Of a stretch of 64,000 bases of DNA, positions 1 to 7,409 are shown piece after piece (position 1 is the first letter of the stretch; every line of letters begins with the position of its first letter). The DNA comes from Sphingomonas sp. EC-HK361 (GTDB lineage: Bacteria > Pseudomonadota > Alphaproteobacteria > Sphingomonadales > Sphingomonadaceae): contig NZ_LR701493.1 in the NCBI RefSeq assembly GCF_902498785.1, positions 543,459 through 607,458 of the forward strand, given 5' to 3'. The notes under the pieces are model-generated. The model was not told where the DNA came from. It searched no databases and saw only the letters and a program-made list of their open reading frames with translations. The position numbers were made by a program, and so were the translations under genes.

Positions 1-438
1 GATCCCGACTTCGCGCTGGATCCCGCCAACGCGTCGCGGTTCGACTGGCTGGCCGTGCAGGACAGTGGTTCGGCATCGATCCTGCCGCGCGCCAAAGGTG
101 GCCTCGCGCAGTATTCCATGCCTTCCGGTTCGACCGGCGCCGTGTTGCAGCAGGTCCAGATGCTGCCACCGGGCAATTATCGGATCGACGGGCAGAGCGC
201 GAACGTGACCCAGCCGGCGGGAGCCGGCCCCTATTGGTCGCTCGCCTGTCGCGGCGGACGCGAGCTCGGCCGGGTCGATGTCGGGCCCTCGGCGGCGTCC
301 AACGGCGCGTTTTCCGGTCGGTTCAGCGTCCCTGCAGGATGCCCGGTCCAAACGCTGTCGCTGATCGTCCGCGCAACCGATGCGATCGGCGGCAGCGAGG
401 GCGAGATTCACCGCGCCATCCTGCGCACGGCGGGATGA
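1..438 (+). CDS. C-terminal part of an unrecognised protein (5' end outside window)
   Basis: The reading frame is open from the first base, so the gene begins upstream and only its last 145 residues are visible. The GTG at 55 lies inside an already open frame and is unlikely to be the true start. The visible part is rich in Gly, Ser, Ala and Pro with short hydrophobic strands and two cysteines (CRGG and AGCP) about 30 residues apart. That would suit an extracytoplasmic beta-rich domain, possibly with a disulfide, but this is inference. I recognise no family. The TGA stop overlaps an in-frame ATG of the next gene's frame (ATGA at 435), and the next gene follows in the same direction, so they are probably one operon. 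Confidence 0.6.
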   Translation, partial: DPDFALDPANASRFDWLAVQDSGSASILPRAKGGLAQYSMPSGSTGAVLQQVQMLPPGNYRIDGQSANVTQPAGAGPYWSLACRGGRELGRVDVGPSAASNGAFSGRFSVPAGCPVQTLSLIVRATDAIGGSEGEIHRAILRTAG

Positions 439-470
439 GCGGGCATGATGGCGAACGAGGAGATCGTTGC

Positions 471-800
471 GTGACGGCTTCGGGACGAAGGCTACCGATC
501 GTGACGGCATGGGCAGCGGTGCTGGCGATGGCAGTGCCCGCGCCCGCGACCGCTCAGACGACGCCGAGCGGCCAGGTCGCCAAATCGTCGGTCGGCAAGG
601 TCGGCGAGCGCGCGACCAAGGAACAGGCCGCGAGCGGGATCGAGCCGCTCGACCGGATCGACAGCCGTATTCAGAACCGCGTCCAGTCGCGAATCCGCAA
701 CCGCATCGATCGTTATTACGATCCGACGGCCAACGCGGTGTCGCCGTTCAAGGTCGCCGAGGAAAAGACGCGCACCGCAGGCACGCCGCAAGTCCGCTGA
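471..800 (+). CDS. Small exported protein of unknown function
   Basis: The product is a 109-residue protein starting at GTG 471, which has a GAGGAGA Shine-Dalgarno about 7 bases upstream. An earlier in-frame ATG at 435 overlaps the preceding stop but would put a charged stretch before the signal sequence. Residues 1-29 form a signal peptide: basic ASGRR, hydrophobic core, then a PAPATAQ cleavage region. The mature part is short, with a basic segment of IDSRIQNR/VQSRIRNRI repeats and an RYYDPTANAV motif. No enzyme motif is visible. It probably shares an operon with the truncated gene before it. Its 3' end meets the CDF exporter tail to tail with 24 bases between. Function unknown. Confidence 0.6.
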   Translation: MTASGRRLPIVTAWAAVLAMAVPAPATAQTTPSGQVAKSSVGKVGERATKEQAASGIEPLDRIDSRIQNRVQSRIRNRIDRYYDPTANAVSPFKVAEEKTRTAGTPQVR

Positions 801-824
801 CCGCGCGGTTCGATGGAGGATCGA

Positions 825-1811
825 TCAGCCGGCGCTGGGCCGTGACGCGCAAGCGGGGGCGAGGCGGCAGGTCAGCCCGGTGTCGGTTTCGATCTGGATC
901 GTCGTATGGTCGATCGCGAACCGCTCGCGAAGATCGTGTGCGGCCCGGTGAGTGAAGGCGTCTCCCGGATATCCTGAAGGCACAACAAGATGCACGGTCA
1001 GCGCGGTTTCGGTCGTGCTCATCGGCCAGACGTGAAGGTCGTGGATCCCGGTGACGCCCGCCCGCGCACGGAGATACGTCTCGATTCCCGGCAGATCCGT
1101 GCCGGGGGGCGCCGCGTGTAGCGTCATGTTCACCGAATCGCGCAGCAGTCCCCAGGTCCCGATCGCGATGACGACCACGATGGCAAGGCTCGTCACCGGA
1201 TCGATCCAGGTCTTGCCGGTGACCGCGATCAGCCAGCCTGCAACGACGACGCCGGCCGACACCACCGCGTCGGCTGCCATATGGAGGAAGGCGCCGCGGA
1301 TGTTGATGTCGTCATGTCGCCCGCGCATGAACAGCAGTGCCGTCGCGGTGTTTACCGCGATCCCGATTGCGGCGACGACCATCACCGTGCCGGTCTGAAC
1401 CGGCGTCGGGTTGGCCAGACGCGTGATCGCCTCGACCGCGATCGCGCCAATCGCGACGAGCAGCAGCAGCGCATTCAGGAAGGCGGCGAGGATCGACGAA
1501 CTCTTGAGTCCGTAGGTATAGCGCCCGCCCGGTCGCCGCGTCGCAAGCGTCGCCGCGCCCCACGCGATCAACAGCCCCGCGACATCGGACAGATTGTGCC
1601 CGGCGTCGGCGAGCAGCGCCATCGAGTCGGCGAGGAAGCCATACACCGCCTCGACGACGACGAAGCCCAGGTTGAGCGTGACGCCGATCGCGAAGGCGCG
1701 TCCGAACGACGCGGGGGCATGTGAGTGGCCGTTTGGCCCGTGCGAATGGTGCCCGCGCGTCGCGCTGACGTCCGCGGCGTGATCGTGATGATGGGCGTGC
1801 GTACCGGACAT
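825..1811 (-). CDS. Cation diffusion facilitator (CzcD/ZitB-type Zn2+ exporter)
   Basis: This 328-residue inner-membrane antiporter would export Zn2+ or similar divalent metals in exchange for protons. Residues 1-31 are His-rich (HAHHHDH, HHSHGPNGHSH), as in cytoplasmic metal-collecting tails. Six membrane segments follow. The metal-site motifs are HNLSD in TM2 (H72, D76) and HMAAD in TM5 (H177, D181). Residues 235-310 form the soluble C-terminal dimer domain (GIHDLHVWPMS). Length is normal for the family. A GGAGG ribosome site sits 6 bases before the ATG. The HxlR gene lies 101 bases upstream in the same direction, so they may be cotranscribed. Exact metal preference cannot be read from sequence. 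Confidence 0.9.
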   Translation of the reverse strand: MSGTHAHHHDHAADVSATRGHHSHGPNGHSHAPASFGRAFAIGVTLNLGFVVVEAVYGFLADSMALLADAGHNLSDVAGLLIAWGAATLATRRPGGRYTYGLKSSSILAAFLNALLLLVAIGAIAVEAITRLANPTPVQTGTVMVVAAIGIAVNTATALLFMRGRHDDINIRGAFLHMAADAVVSAGVVVAGWLIAVTGKTWIDPVTSLAIVVVIAIGTWGLLRDSVNMTLHAAPPGTDLPGIETYLRARAGVTGIHDLHVWPMSTTETALTVHLVVPSGYPGDAFTHRAAHDLRERFAIDHTTIQIETDTGLTCRLAPACASRPSAG

Positions 1812-1912
1812 GCGACCTCCGCTGCCGGGATTTTCGCCCGGTTTCAGCCTGTCGCCGCCATGATCGAAGGGCCAGCGCGAGGCAACCCCTCCGCGCGCCG
1901 CCGTCGCCCCCT

Positions 1913-2392
1913 TTATTCTGCTGCCTGCGCCTCGTCGGGATCGCGCGCCACGTCGCCGGGCAGTGCCCAGATCAGGTCGTGCTTGCCAAGCACCCGTCCG
2001 TCATGCGCCAGCACCGCGACCTCGCGGATCGGTCGCCGGTCGCGCGCATCGACCAAAGTGGGGAAGGCGGGGACACAGGTTTCCCACCGCTCGCCCCATT
2101 GCCTGAGCGCGATCATCGTCGGCAGCAGCGCATAGCCCTTGTCGGTGAGGCTGTAGGCGATCTTGCGCCGGTCCTCGGGCAGGGCCGCGCGCTCCATGAT
2201 GCCGTGATCGACCAGCCGCGCGAGCCGGTTCGCCAGGATGTTCCGCGCGATACCGAGCTCGGTCTGGAATTCCTCGAAATGGTGGAGGCCGTTAAAGGCG
2301 GCGCGCAGGATCATGAACGACCACCGCTCGCCCATCGCCTCCAGCGCCGCGGGGAGGCTGCATTCGATCAACGGTTCGCGCAGCTTGTCCAA
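1913..2392 (-). CDS. HxlR-family winged-helix transcriptional regulator
   Basis: The 159-residue protein has the HxlR winged-helix fold at residues 8-100: CSLPAALEAMGERWSFMILR, then GIARNILANRLARLVDHGI as recognition helix and ALPEDRRKIAYSLTDKG as wing. Cys12 in the N-terminal helix is at the position used by thiol- or aldehyde-sensing HxlR members. Whether it senses here is unknown. The C-terminal 60 residues (VCTP-less, DRRPIREVAVLAHDGRV) are longer than minimal HxlR proteins. The gene diverges from a small exported protein across a 125-bp region holding a nested palindrome (2457-2500), the likely operator for autoregulation and control of the neighbour. The CDF exporter follows on the same strand. 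Confidence 0.88.
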   Translation of the reverse strand: MDKLREPLIECSLPAALEAMGERWSFMILRAAFNGLHHFEEFQTELGIARNILANRLARLVDHGIMERAALPEDRRKIAYSLTDKGYALLPTMIALRQWGERWETCVPAFPTLVDARDRRPIREVAVLAHDGRVLGKHDLIWALPGDVARDPDEAQAAE

Positions 2393-2456
2393 GTCCGTCT
2401 CCTGACGCGCAGCCTATCGCATTTTCGCGGAGGCCAAAGCGATAATATAAGTTTTC

Positions 2457-2500
2457 GGTTGCAACTTGCTACTTAGTGCATTAAGTAGCGATTCGCAACC
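2457..2500. promoter_or_regulatory. Nested palindrome, probable HxlR operator
   Basis: Perfect inner arms GCTACTTA (2468-2475) and TAAGTAGC (2482-2489) flank a 6-base spacer. Perfect outer arms GGTTGC (2457-2462) and GCAACC (2495-2500) lie exactly 5 bases outside on both sides. The element sits in the only AT-rich part of the divergent region, beside GATAATATAA (2441-2450) which could serve as a -10. HxlR-family dimers are known to bind TACT/AGTA-type dyads, so this is the likely binding site. Binding itself is inferred. Confidence 0.6.
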
Positions 2501-2517
2501 CAACAGGAGTTCCTCCC

Positions 2518-2835
2518 ATGATCCGTCTCGTTTCGATCGCCGCCGCGTTCGCGACGTCCGCCGCGCTGCTCGGCGCGACCGCCAGCCACGCCCAGTCGCC
2601 GACCGGCTATTATGTCGCCGTCCCCGCTGCGGCCCCGACCAAGGCCAGCCTCATCACGCGATCGACGCCGTGGTCGCTCCACGACGGCAGCTATGTCGCA
2701 AACAAGGCGCCCGAGCGTGACGGCGTGCTGTGCGAGCTGGTCGTGAAAAGCGTCGGCAAGCTCAACAGCTTCACGGTCGCGGGCAAGGCCTATGACGCGC
2801 CCGCGCTCGACAAGTGCAATTCCAAGGCGAAGTAA
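2518..2835 (+). CDS. Small exported protein, resembles CC_3452-type proteins
   Basis: A 105-residue protein with a clear signal peptide (residues 1-25, ending SHAQ) and a small mature domain of about 80 residues. The mature part has the pattern CELVVKSVGKLNSFTVAGKA and a C-terminal LDKCNSKAK, giving two cysteines that may pair in the periplasm. I recall this pattern from the small CC_3452-like periplasmic proteins of Caulobacter and sphingomonads, of unknown function; that match is from memory. The start has an AGGAG site 8 bases upstream. It diverges from the HxlR gene, and the palindrome between them suggests HxlR control. It is followed by a strong hairpin and rsh. Confidence 0.7.
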   Translation: MIRLVSIAAAFATSAALLGATASHAQSPTGYYVAVPAAAPTKASLITRSTPWSLHDGSYVANKAPERDGVLCELVVKSVGKLNSFTVAGKAYDAPALDKCNSKAK

Positions 2836-2844
2836 GCTCGCGCT

Positions 2845-2881
2845 ATTGATCCTCGCCGCGATTTTCGCCGGGAGGATCAAT
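2845..2881. repeat. Stem-loop between the small exported gene and rsh
   Basis: Perfect 10-bp arms ATTGATCCTC (2845-2854) and GAGGATCAAT (2872-2881) enclose a 17-base loop which itself can fold (GCGA/TCGC). It begins 10 bases after the stop of the small gene and ends 41 bases before the rsh ATG. No T-run follows, so it is not a classical terminator. It could be an RNA-stability hairpin or a leader element for rsh. Confidence 0.5.
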
Positions 2882-2921
2882 TGTGTTGCAAAGCAGCGTG
2901 GCCCCGCACCATCTTGGGGCC

Positions 2922-5024
2922 ATGCTTCGACAATATGAGCTGGTCGATCGGGTCCTCGACTACGATCCCGATGCCGACGAAGGCCTGCTCAACCGTGCCT
3001 ACGTCTTTTCGATGCAGGCGCACGGATCGCAGAAGCGTGCGAGCGGCGACCCCTATTTCAGCCATCCGATCGAGGTGGCGGGCATCCTGACCGACCTCAG
3101 GCTCGACGCGCAGACGATCGCGACCGCGATCCTCCACGACACCATCGAGGATACCGTCGCCACGCCGGAACAGATCACCCAGCTGTTCGGCACCGACGTC
3201 GCGCGGCTGGTCGACGGGGTGACCAAGCTCTCCAAGATCGAGGCGCAGACCGAGAGCGAGCGCGCGGCGGAAAATCTGCGCAAGTTCCTGCTCGCCATGT
3301 CCGACGATATCCGCGTGCTGCTGGTGAAGCTCGCCGACCGGCTGCACAACATGCGCACGCTCCATCACATCGGGAAGCCCGAGAAGCGTCGGCGCATCGC
3401 GAAGGAGACGATGGATATCTACGCGCCGCTCGCCGAGCGGATCGGCATGTACGAGTTCATGAAGGAGATGCAGACGCTCGCCTTCGCGCAGCTCGAGCCG
3501 GAGGCGTACGAATCGATCACCCGGCGGCTCGAGCAGCTCAAGACGGGCGGCGGCGACCGGATTGCCAAGATCGGATCGGGGCTGAAGCTGCTGCTGTCGC
3601 GCCACGGCATCGACGCCGATATTTCGGGGCGCGAGAAGCATCCCTACAGCATCTGGAAGAAGATGCAGGAACGCCATATCAGCTTCGAGCAGCTCTCCGA
3701 CATCATGGCGTTCCGCGCGATCGTGCCGACGGAAGAGGATTGCTACGCCGCGCTCGGCCAGATCCACCGGCGCTGGCCCATGGTGCCGGGGCGGTTCAAG
3801 GATTACATCTCGACCCCGAAACGCAACGGCTATCGCTCGCTCCACACGAGCGTCATCCACGCCGACAATGCCCGCATCGAGATTCAGATTCGTACGCCCG
3901 ACATGCATGCGGAGGCCGAGTTCGGGCTGGCGGCGCACTGGGCCTACAAGCAGGACAAGGTCCGTGCCGAAACGCAGCACAGCTGGATCGCCGACCTTGT
4001 GGAGATTCTCGAGACTGCAGCCAGCCCCGAAGAGCTGCTCGAACACACGCGCATGGCGATGTATCAGGACCGGATTTTCGCCTTCACCCCCAAGGGCGAG
4101 CTGATCCAGCTGCCCAAGGGCGCGACGCCGATCGATTTCGCCTATGCGGTCCACACCGATCTGGGCGATCAGGCGGTGGGCGCGAAGGTCAACGGGCGCG
4201 TCGTGCCGCTGCGCACCGTCATCGAAAATGGCGATCAGGTGCAGATCCTGCGGTCAAAGGCACAGACGCCGCAGCCGAGCTGGCTGACGTTCGCGATCAC
4301 CGGCAAGGCGCTCGCCGCGATCCGCCGCCATCTGCGCCATGTCGAGCGCGACCAGTCGATCGCGCTCGGCCGCAAGATCTATGACGACATCGTCGGCCGG
4401 CTGCCCGCGCAGCTTGGATCGGACGCGCTCGCGATCGCGCTCCGGCGGCTGAAGATGACCGAAGAGACGCAGCTGATGATGGCGATCGCCAGGCGGACGA
4501 TCGGCGATGCCGAAGTGATGGAGGCGCTGATGCCGGGCTCCGCGGGCGCCGACGTCGCGCAGGCCGCACCGCAATCCTCGGCGATCTCGATCAAGGGGCT
4601 GACGCCGGGGGTCGCATACGACCTCGGCGATTGCTGCCACCCCGTTCCCGGCGACCGGATCGTCGGGCTGCGACGGCCCGATGCGGGGATCGAGGTGCAC
4701 CGGATCGACTGCCCGACGCTCGCCGGCCTTGCCGACCGGTCGGAGGCGGAGACCGACTGGATCGACGTGCAATGGGGCAGCAAGACCGAGGGCGCGACCG
4801 CGCGCATCGAGGTGGAGGTACGCAACGAACCCGGCGCGCTCGGCACGCTGGCGACGATCATCGGCCAGCAAAAGGCGAACATCATCAACCTGCGGCTCGA
4901 CAATCGCGATACCGGCATCCACACCAACGTCATCGACGTGGAGGTGCACGACGCGCACCAGCTGATGCGGGTTCTCGCTGCGCTGCGCGCCGCCGACGTT
5001 GTGCATGTGGCGGAACGGATCTGA
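2922..5024 (+). CDS. rsh: Rsh: bifunctional (p)ppGpp synthetase/hydrolase
   Basis: This 700-residue cytoplasmic enzyme makes and degrades the alarmone (p)ppGpp in the stringent response. The HD hydrolase domain (about 25-190) keeps its metal ligands: FSHP (H48), LHDTIEDT (H72, D73, D77). The synthetase domain spans about 235-345 (GREKHPYSIW, RFKDYISTPKRNGYRSLHT, EIQIRTPDMHAEAEFG). TGS is at 384-446, and a C-terminal ACT domain starts near 620 (NEPGALGTLATIIG). I chose ATG 2922 (MLRQYELVDR), since a start 13 codons earlier adds a tail unlike the family. The single Rsh fits alphaproteobacteria. Both active sites look intact. Confidence 0.95.
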   Translation: MLRQYELVDRVLDYDPDADEGLLNRAYVFSMQAHGSQKRASGDPYFSHPIEVAGILTDLRLDAQTIATAILHDTIEDTVATPEQITQLFGTDVARLVDGVTKLSKIEAQTESERAAENLRKFLLAMSDDIRVLLVKLADRLHNMRTLHHIGKPEKRRRIAKETMDIYAPLAERIGMYEFMKEMQTLAFAQLEPEAYESITRRLEQLKTGGGDRIAKIGSGLKLLLSRHGIDADISGREKHPYSIWKKMQERHISFEQLSDIMAFRAIVPTEEDCYAALGQIHRRWPMVPGRFKDYISTPKRNGYRSLHTSVIHADNARIEIQIRTPDMHAEAEFGLAAHWAYKQDKVRAETQHSWIADLVEILETAASPEELLEHTRMAMYQDRIFAFTPKGELIQLPKGATPIDFAYAVHTDLGDQAVGAKVNGRVVPLRTVIENGDQVQILRSKAQTPQPSWLTFAITGKALAAIRRHLRHVERDQSIALGRKIYDDIVGRLPAQLGSDALAIALRRLKMTEETQLMMAIARRTIGDAEVMEALMPGSAGADVAQAAPQSSAISIKGLTPGVAYDLGDCCHPVPGDRIVGLRRPDAGIEVHRIDCPTLAGLADRSEAETDWIDVQWGSKTEGATARIEVEVRNEPGALGTLATIIGQQKANIINLRLDNRDTGIHTNVIDVEVHDAHQLMRVLAALRAADVVHVAERI

Positions 5025-5073
5025 GCTGAATCGCCCTACCGTCCGGTGCGCAACGGGAGTAGGACACGCCGCC

Positions 5074-6180
5074 ATGCATGGTCCCGTTTCCCGTACGATC
5101 GATCCGCCTGCCCCCCGGACCGGCCACCGGCCGGCGCTGTCCGTCGTCATTCCCTGCTACAACGAGGCGGCGTGTCTGGACCTGCTCCACGCGCGCGTCT
5201 CCGCTGCGGCACAGGCGGCAGTTGGCGACGACCACGAGATCGTGCTGATCAACGACGGGTCGAAGGATGATAGCTGGGCGGTGATGCAGCGCCTCGCGGC
5301 GGGCGATCCGCGGCTCGTCGCGATCAATCTCTCGCGTAACCATGGGCATCAGCTGGCGCTGACCGCGGGGCTGGACCTGTGTGCCGGCGCGCAGATTCTC
5401 ATCATCGACGCCGATCTTCAGGACCCGCCAGAGCTGCTGGCCGACATGCGCCGCACGATGGCGGAACGGCAGGCCGACGTGGTCTATGCGGTCCGCCGCA
5501 AGCGCGCGGGCGAGACGATTTTCAAGAAGGCGACGGCGGCCGCATTCTACCGCGTGCTCGACCGGGTGACCGACACGCCGATCCCGCTCGACACCGGCGA
5601 TTTCCGCCTGATGAGCCGCCGAGCGCTCGACGCGCTGCTCGCCATGCCCGAACAGGCGCGATTCATTCGCGGGATGGTGGCGTGGGTCGGCTTCCGGCAG
5701 GTGCCGTTCCCCTATGACCGCGCGGAGCGGCATGCGGGCGAGACGAATTACCCGCTCGGCAAGATGATTCGCCTCGCCTTCGATGCGGTCACCGGCTTCT
5801 CGACCGCCCCCTTGCGCTGGGCGAGCCATGTCGGCCTCGCGCTCACCGGCGTGTCGGCGCTGCTCGTCGTCTACATCATTCTCGGCTGGCTGACGGGGTC
5901 GGCCGTGCAGGGCTGGACGTCGACGATGCTGGTAACGGTCATCCTTGGCGCGGTGCAGATGTTCGTGCTCGGCATGATCGGCGAGTATCTCGGGCGGCTC
6001 TACATCGAATCGAAGCGCCGTCCGCTGTATCTGGTCGCGGATGTGGCGGGGCCGGTGATGGGGCGCCCGCAGCTGGGTTTCGTCAGCGATGTGCCCGACG
6101 ATGAGGACCACGCGGCGCCGCTTGCCCCACCGGTTGATGACGGCCCGCAGATCAGGCGGGACGCGGTTCCGCGAGCGTGA
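5074..6180 (+). CDS. GtrB/DPM1-type polyprenyl-phosphate glycosyltransferase
   Basis: A 368-residue family 2 glycosyltransferase that would move a sugar from its nucleotide form onto undecaprenyl phosphate on the cytoplasmic side. The GT-A domain begins SVVIPCYNEAACLD and has the DxD-type DADLQDPPEL (112-121) and the DTGDFRLMS acceptor-site region. Two C-terminal membrane helices (about 245-305) give the typical GtrB shape. ATG 5074 has a GGGAGTAGG site just upstream; an earlier frame opening overlaps rsh and is unlikely. Its last 29 bases overlap the convergent methyltransferase gene. Together with the GtrA-like and GT-C genes nearby, it suggests a three-part lipid-linked glycosylation system. 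Sugar unknown. Confidence 0.88.
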   Translation: MHGPVSRTIDPPAPRTGHRPALSVVIPCYNEAACLDLLHARVSAAAQAAVGDDHEIVLINDGSKDDSWAVMQRLAAGDPRLVAINLSRNHGHQLALTAGLDLCAGAQILIIDADLQDPPELLADMRRTMAERQADVVYAVRRKRAGETIFKKATAAAFYRVLDRVTDTPIPLDTGDFRLMSRRALDALLAMPEQARFIRGMVAWVGFRQVPFPYDRAERHAGETNYPLGKMIRLAFDAVTGFSTAPLRWASHVGLALTGVSALLVVYIILGWLTGSAVQGWTSTMLVTVILGAVQMFVLGMIGEYLGRLYIESKRRPLYLVADVAGPVMGRPQLGFVSDVPDDEDHAAPLAPPVDDGPQIRRDAVPRA

Positions 6181-6886
6181 CGATCGAGACGCCCGGCGTC
6201 ATCGGCAGCCGCCCGACCAGATGGCGTTCGAGCCGGAAAATGCCTTCGAACAGCGCGTTGACCGGCTTTGGCGGGGGCGAATCGTCGCTGTCGTCACGGC
6301 CGGTCAGGCGCCCCGCCACCCGCGCGGCGGCGGCGAGCGGGAACAGCAGCGAGTTGAAATAGCTGAGCTTGCGCGGGGCGAGTCCTGCGGCTTCGATCGC
6401 GGCGACGAGCGTCGCCTTCGAATAGCGACGGTGGTGGTGGTTCACCACGTCGTGTGCGCTCCACATCCACTGGTGTGCGGGCACCGCGATCAGGATCTTG
6501 CCGCCGGGTTTCAGACACGCGGCCATCGCCTTCAGCGCGGCAACGTCGTCCTCGATATGCTCGACCACGTCGAGCACGGCGATCAGATCATAGGCGCCGC
6601 GCTCGATCCCCGGCAGCGCTGGCAGCGGCGCGTCGCCGACCGGGCGACCGAGACGCTGGCTCGCGATGTCGCGCGCGGCGGGATCGATCTCGATCGCGTC
6701 GACGGTACCGAACGTCGCCAGCATCGGCAGGTTGTGCCCGGTGCCGCAGCCGATCTCGAGGATGCGCGCCTGCTTGGGCAAATCGGCATAGCGCTTCAGG
6801 TAATCGGTGAGGATGTCGCGGCGCGCGCGGTACCACCAGTGAGTGGAATCATGCGCGGCCATGCGGTCGTAGACGATGCGGTCCAT
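6152..6886 (-). CDS. Class I SAM-dependent methyltransferase
   Basis: The 244-residue protein has an N-terminal DSTHWWYRARRD segment seen in methyltransferases of glycan clusters, then the SAM site ILEIGCGTG (42-50), an acidic IEID, and DLIAVLDVVEHIED. It resembles methyltransferases that act on polysaccharide or lipid-linked substrates, but the substrate is unknown. Its ATG overlaps the stop of the GtrA-like gene (TGATG at 6888-6884 on the minus strand), implying translational coupling. The 3' end overlaps the convergent GtrB-type gene by 29 bases. A longer frame reading through the GtrA gene is a shadow. Confidence 0.85.
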   Translation of the reverse strand: MDRIVYDRMAAHDSTHWWYRARRDILTDYLKRYADLPKQARILEIGCGTGHNLPMLATFGTVDAIEIDPAARDIASQRLGRPVGDAPLPALPGIERGAYDLIAVLDVVEHIEDDVAALKAMAACLKPGGKILIAVPAHQWMWSAHDVVNHHHRRYSKATLVAAIEAAGLAPRKLSYFNSLLFPLAAAARVAGRLTGRDDSDDSPPPKPVNALFEGIFRLERHLVGRLPMTPGVSIVTLAEPRPA

Positions 6887-7314
6887 CAGGCGAATACCAG
6901 CCAGCGATTGAGGATGAAGGTGAAGATCGTCGCGAGCAGCACCGCGGGCAGGAGAGGCGCCCAGGCAGGAAGCCCGAACTGCGCGGTGCCGATCCACGTG
7001 ACGAGCGCGTTCAGCGCCATGCCCGATGCCTGCACCGCGACGAACTGTGCCTGCTGCCAGCCCCCGCGATCCCGGCTGCCGTGATCCTTGAAGCTCCACC
7101 GGCTGTGCAGGAAGAATCCGGCCGTCACCGCGACCGCAAAGGCGAACGGGACCGCGTAGACGGCGTGGCGCCGATCGAAGACGAAGGTCGTCAGCGGCAG
7201 GTAGACCGCGGCGTAGATCACCGTTGACAGCCCACCGGCGATGCCGAAGCGAATGAGCTGGCCGAGCATCCCGCTCGCCCGCCAATCGTCCAGTCGTCCA
7301 CGCATCGCCGTCAA
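6886..7314 (-). CDS. GtrA-like membrane protein
   Basis: A 142-residue membrane protein with four predicted helices and the GtrA signature: LIRFGIAGGLSTVIYAAVY near the N-terminus and FILNRWLVFA at the end. GtrA proteins are thought to flip undecaprenyl-phosphate-linked sugars to the periplasmic side. It is the first gene of a two-gene unit, with its stop overlapping the methyltransferase start. The GtrB-type partner is encoded convergently and the GT-C protein divergently. The divergent start region with the GT-C gene is only 95 bases. Its family is clear; the transported sugar is not. Confidence 0.88.
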   Translation of the reverse strand: MTAMRGRLDDWRASGMLGQLIRFGIAGGLSTVIYAAVYLPLTTFVFDRRHAVYAVPFAFAVAVTAGFFLHSRWSFKDHGSRDRGGWQQAQFVAVQASGMALNALVTWIGTAQFGLPAWAPLLPAVLLATIFTFILNRWLVFA

Positions 7315-7409
7315 AACTTGCCCTTTACGCTTGCCCGGCTAAGGACGCTGCCAGCGTCCATCCGGGGTTGGGCGGCGTCTAGGACCTGCCGGGCGGGGAT
7401 GGAAGTATT

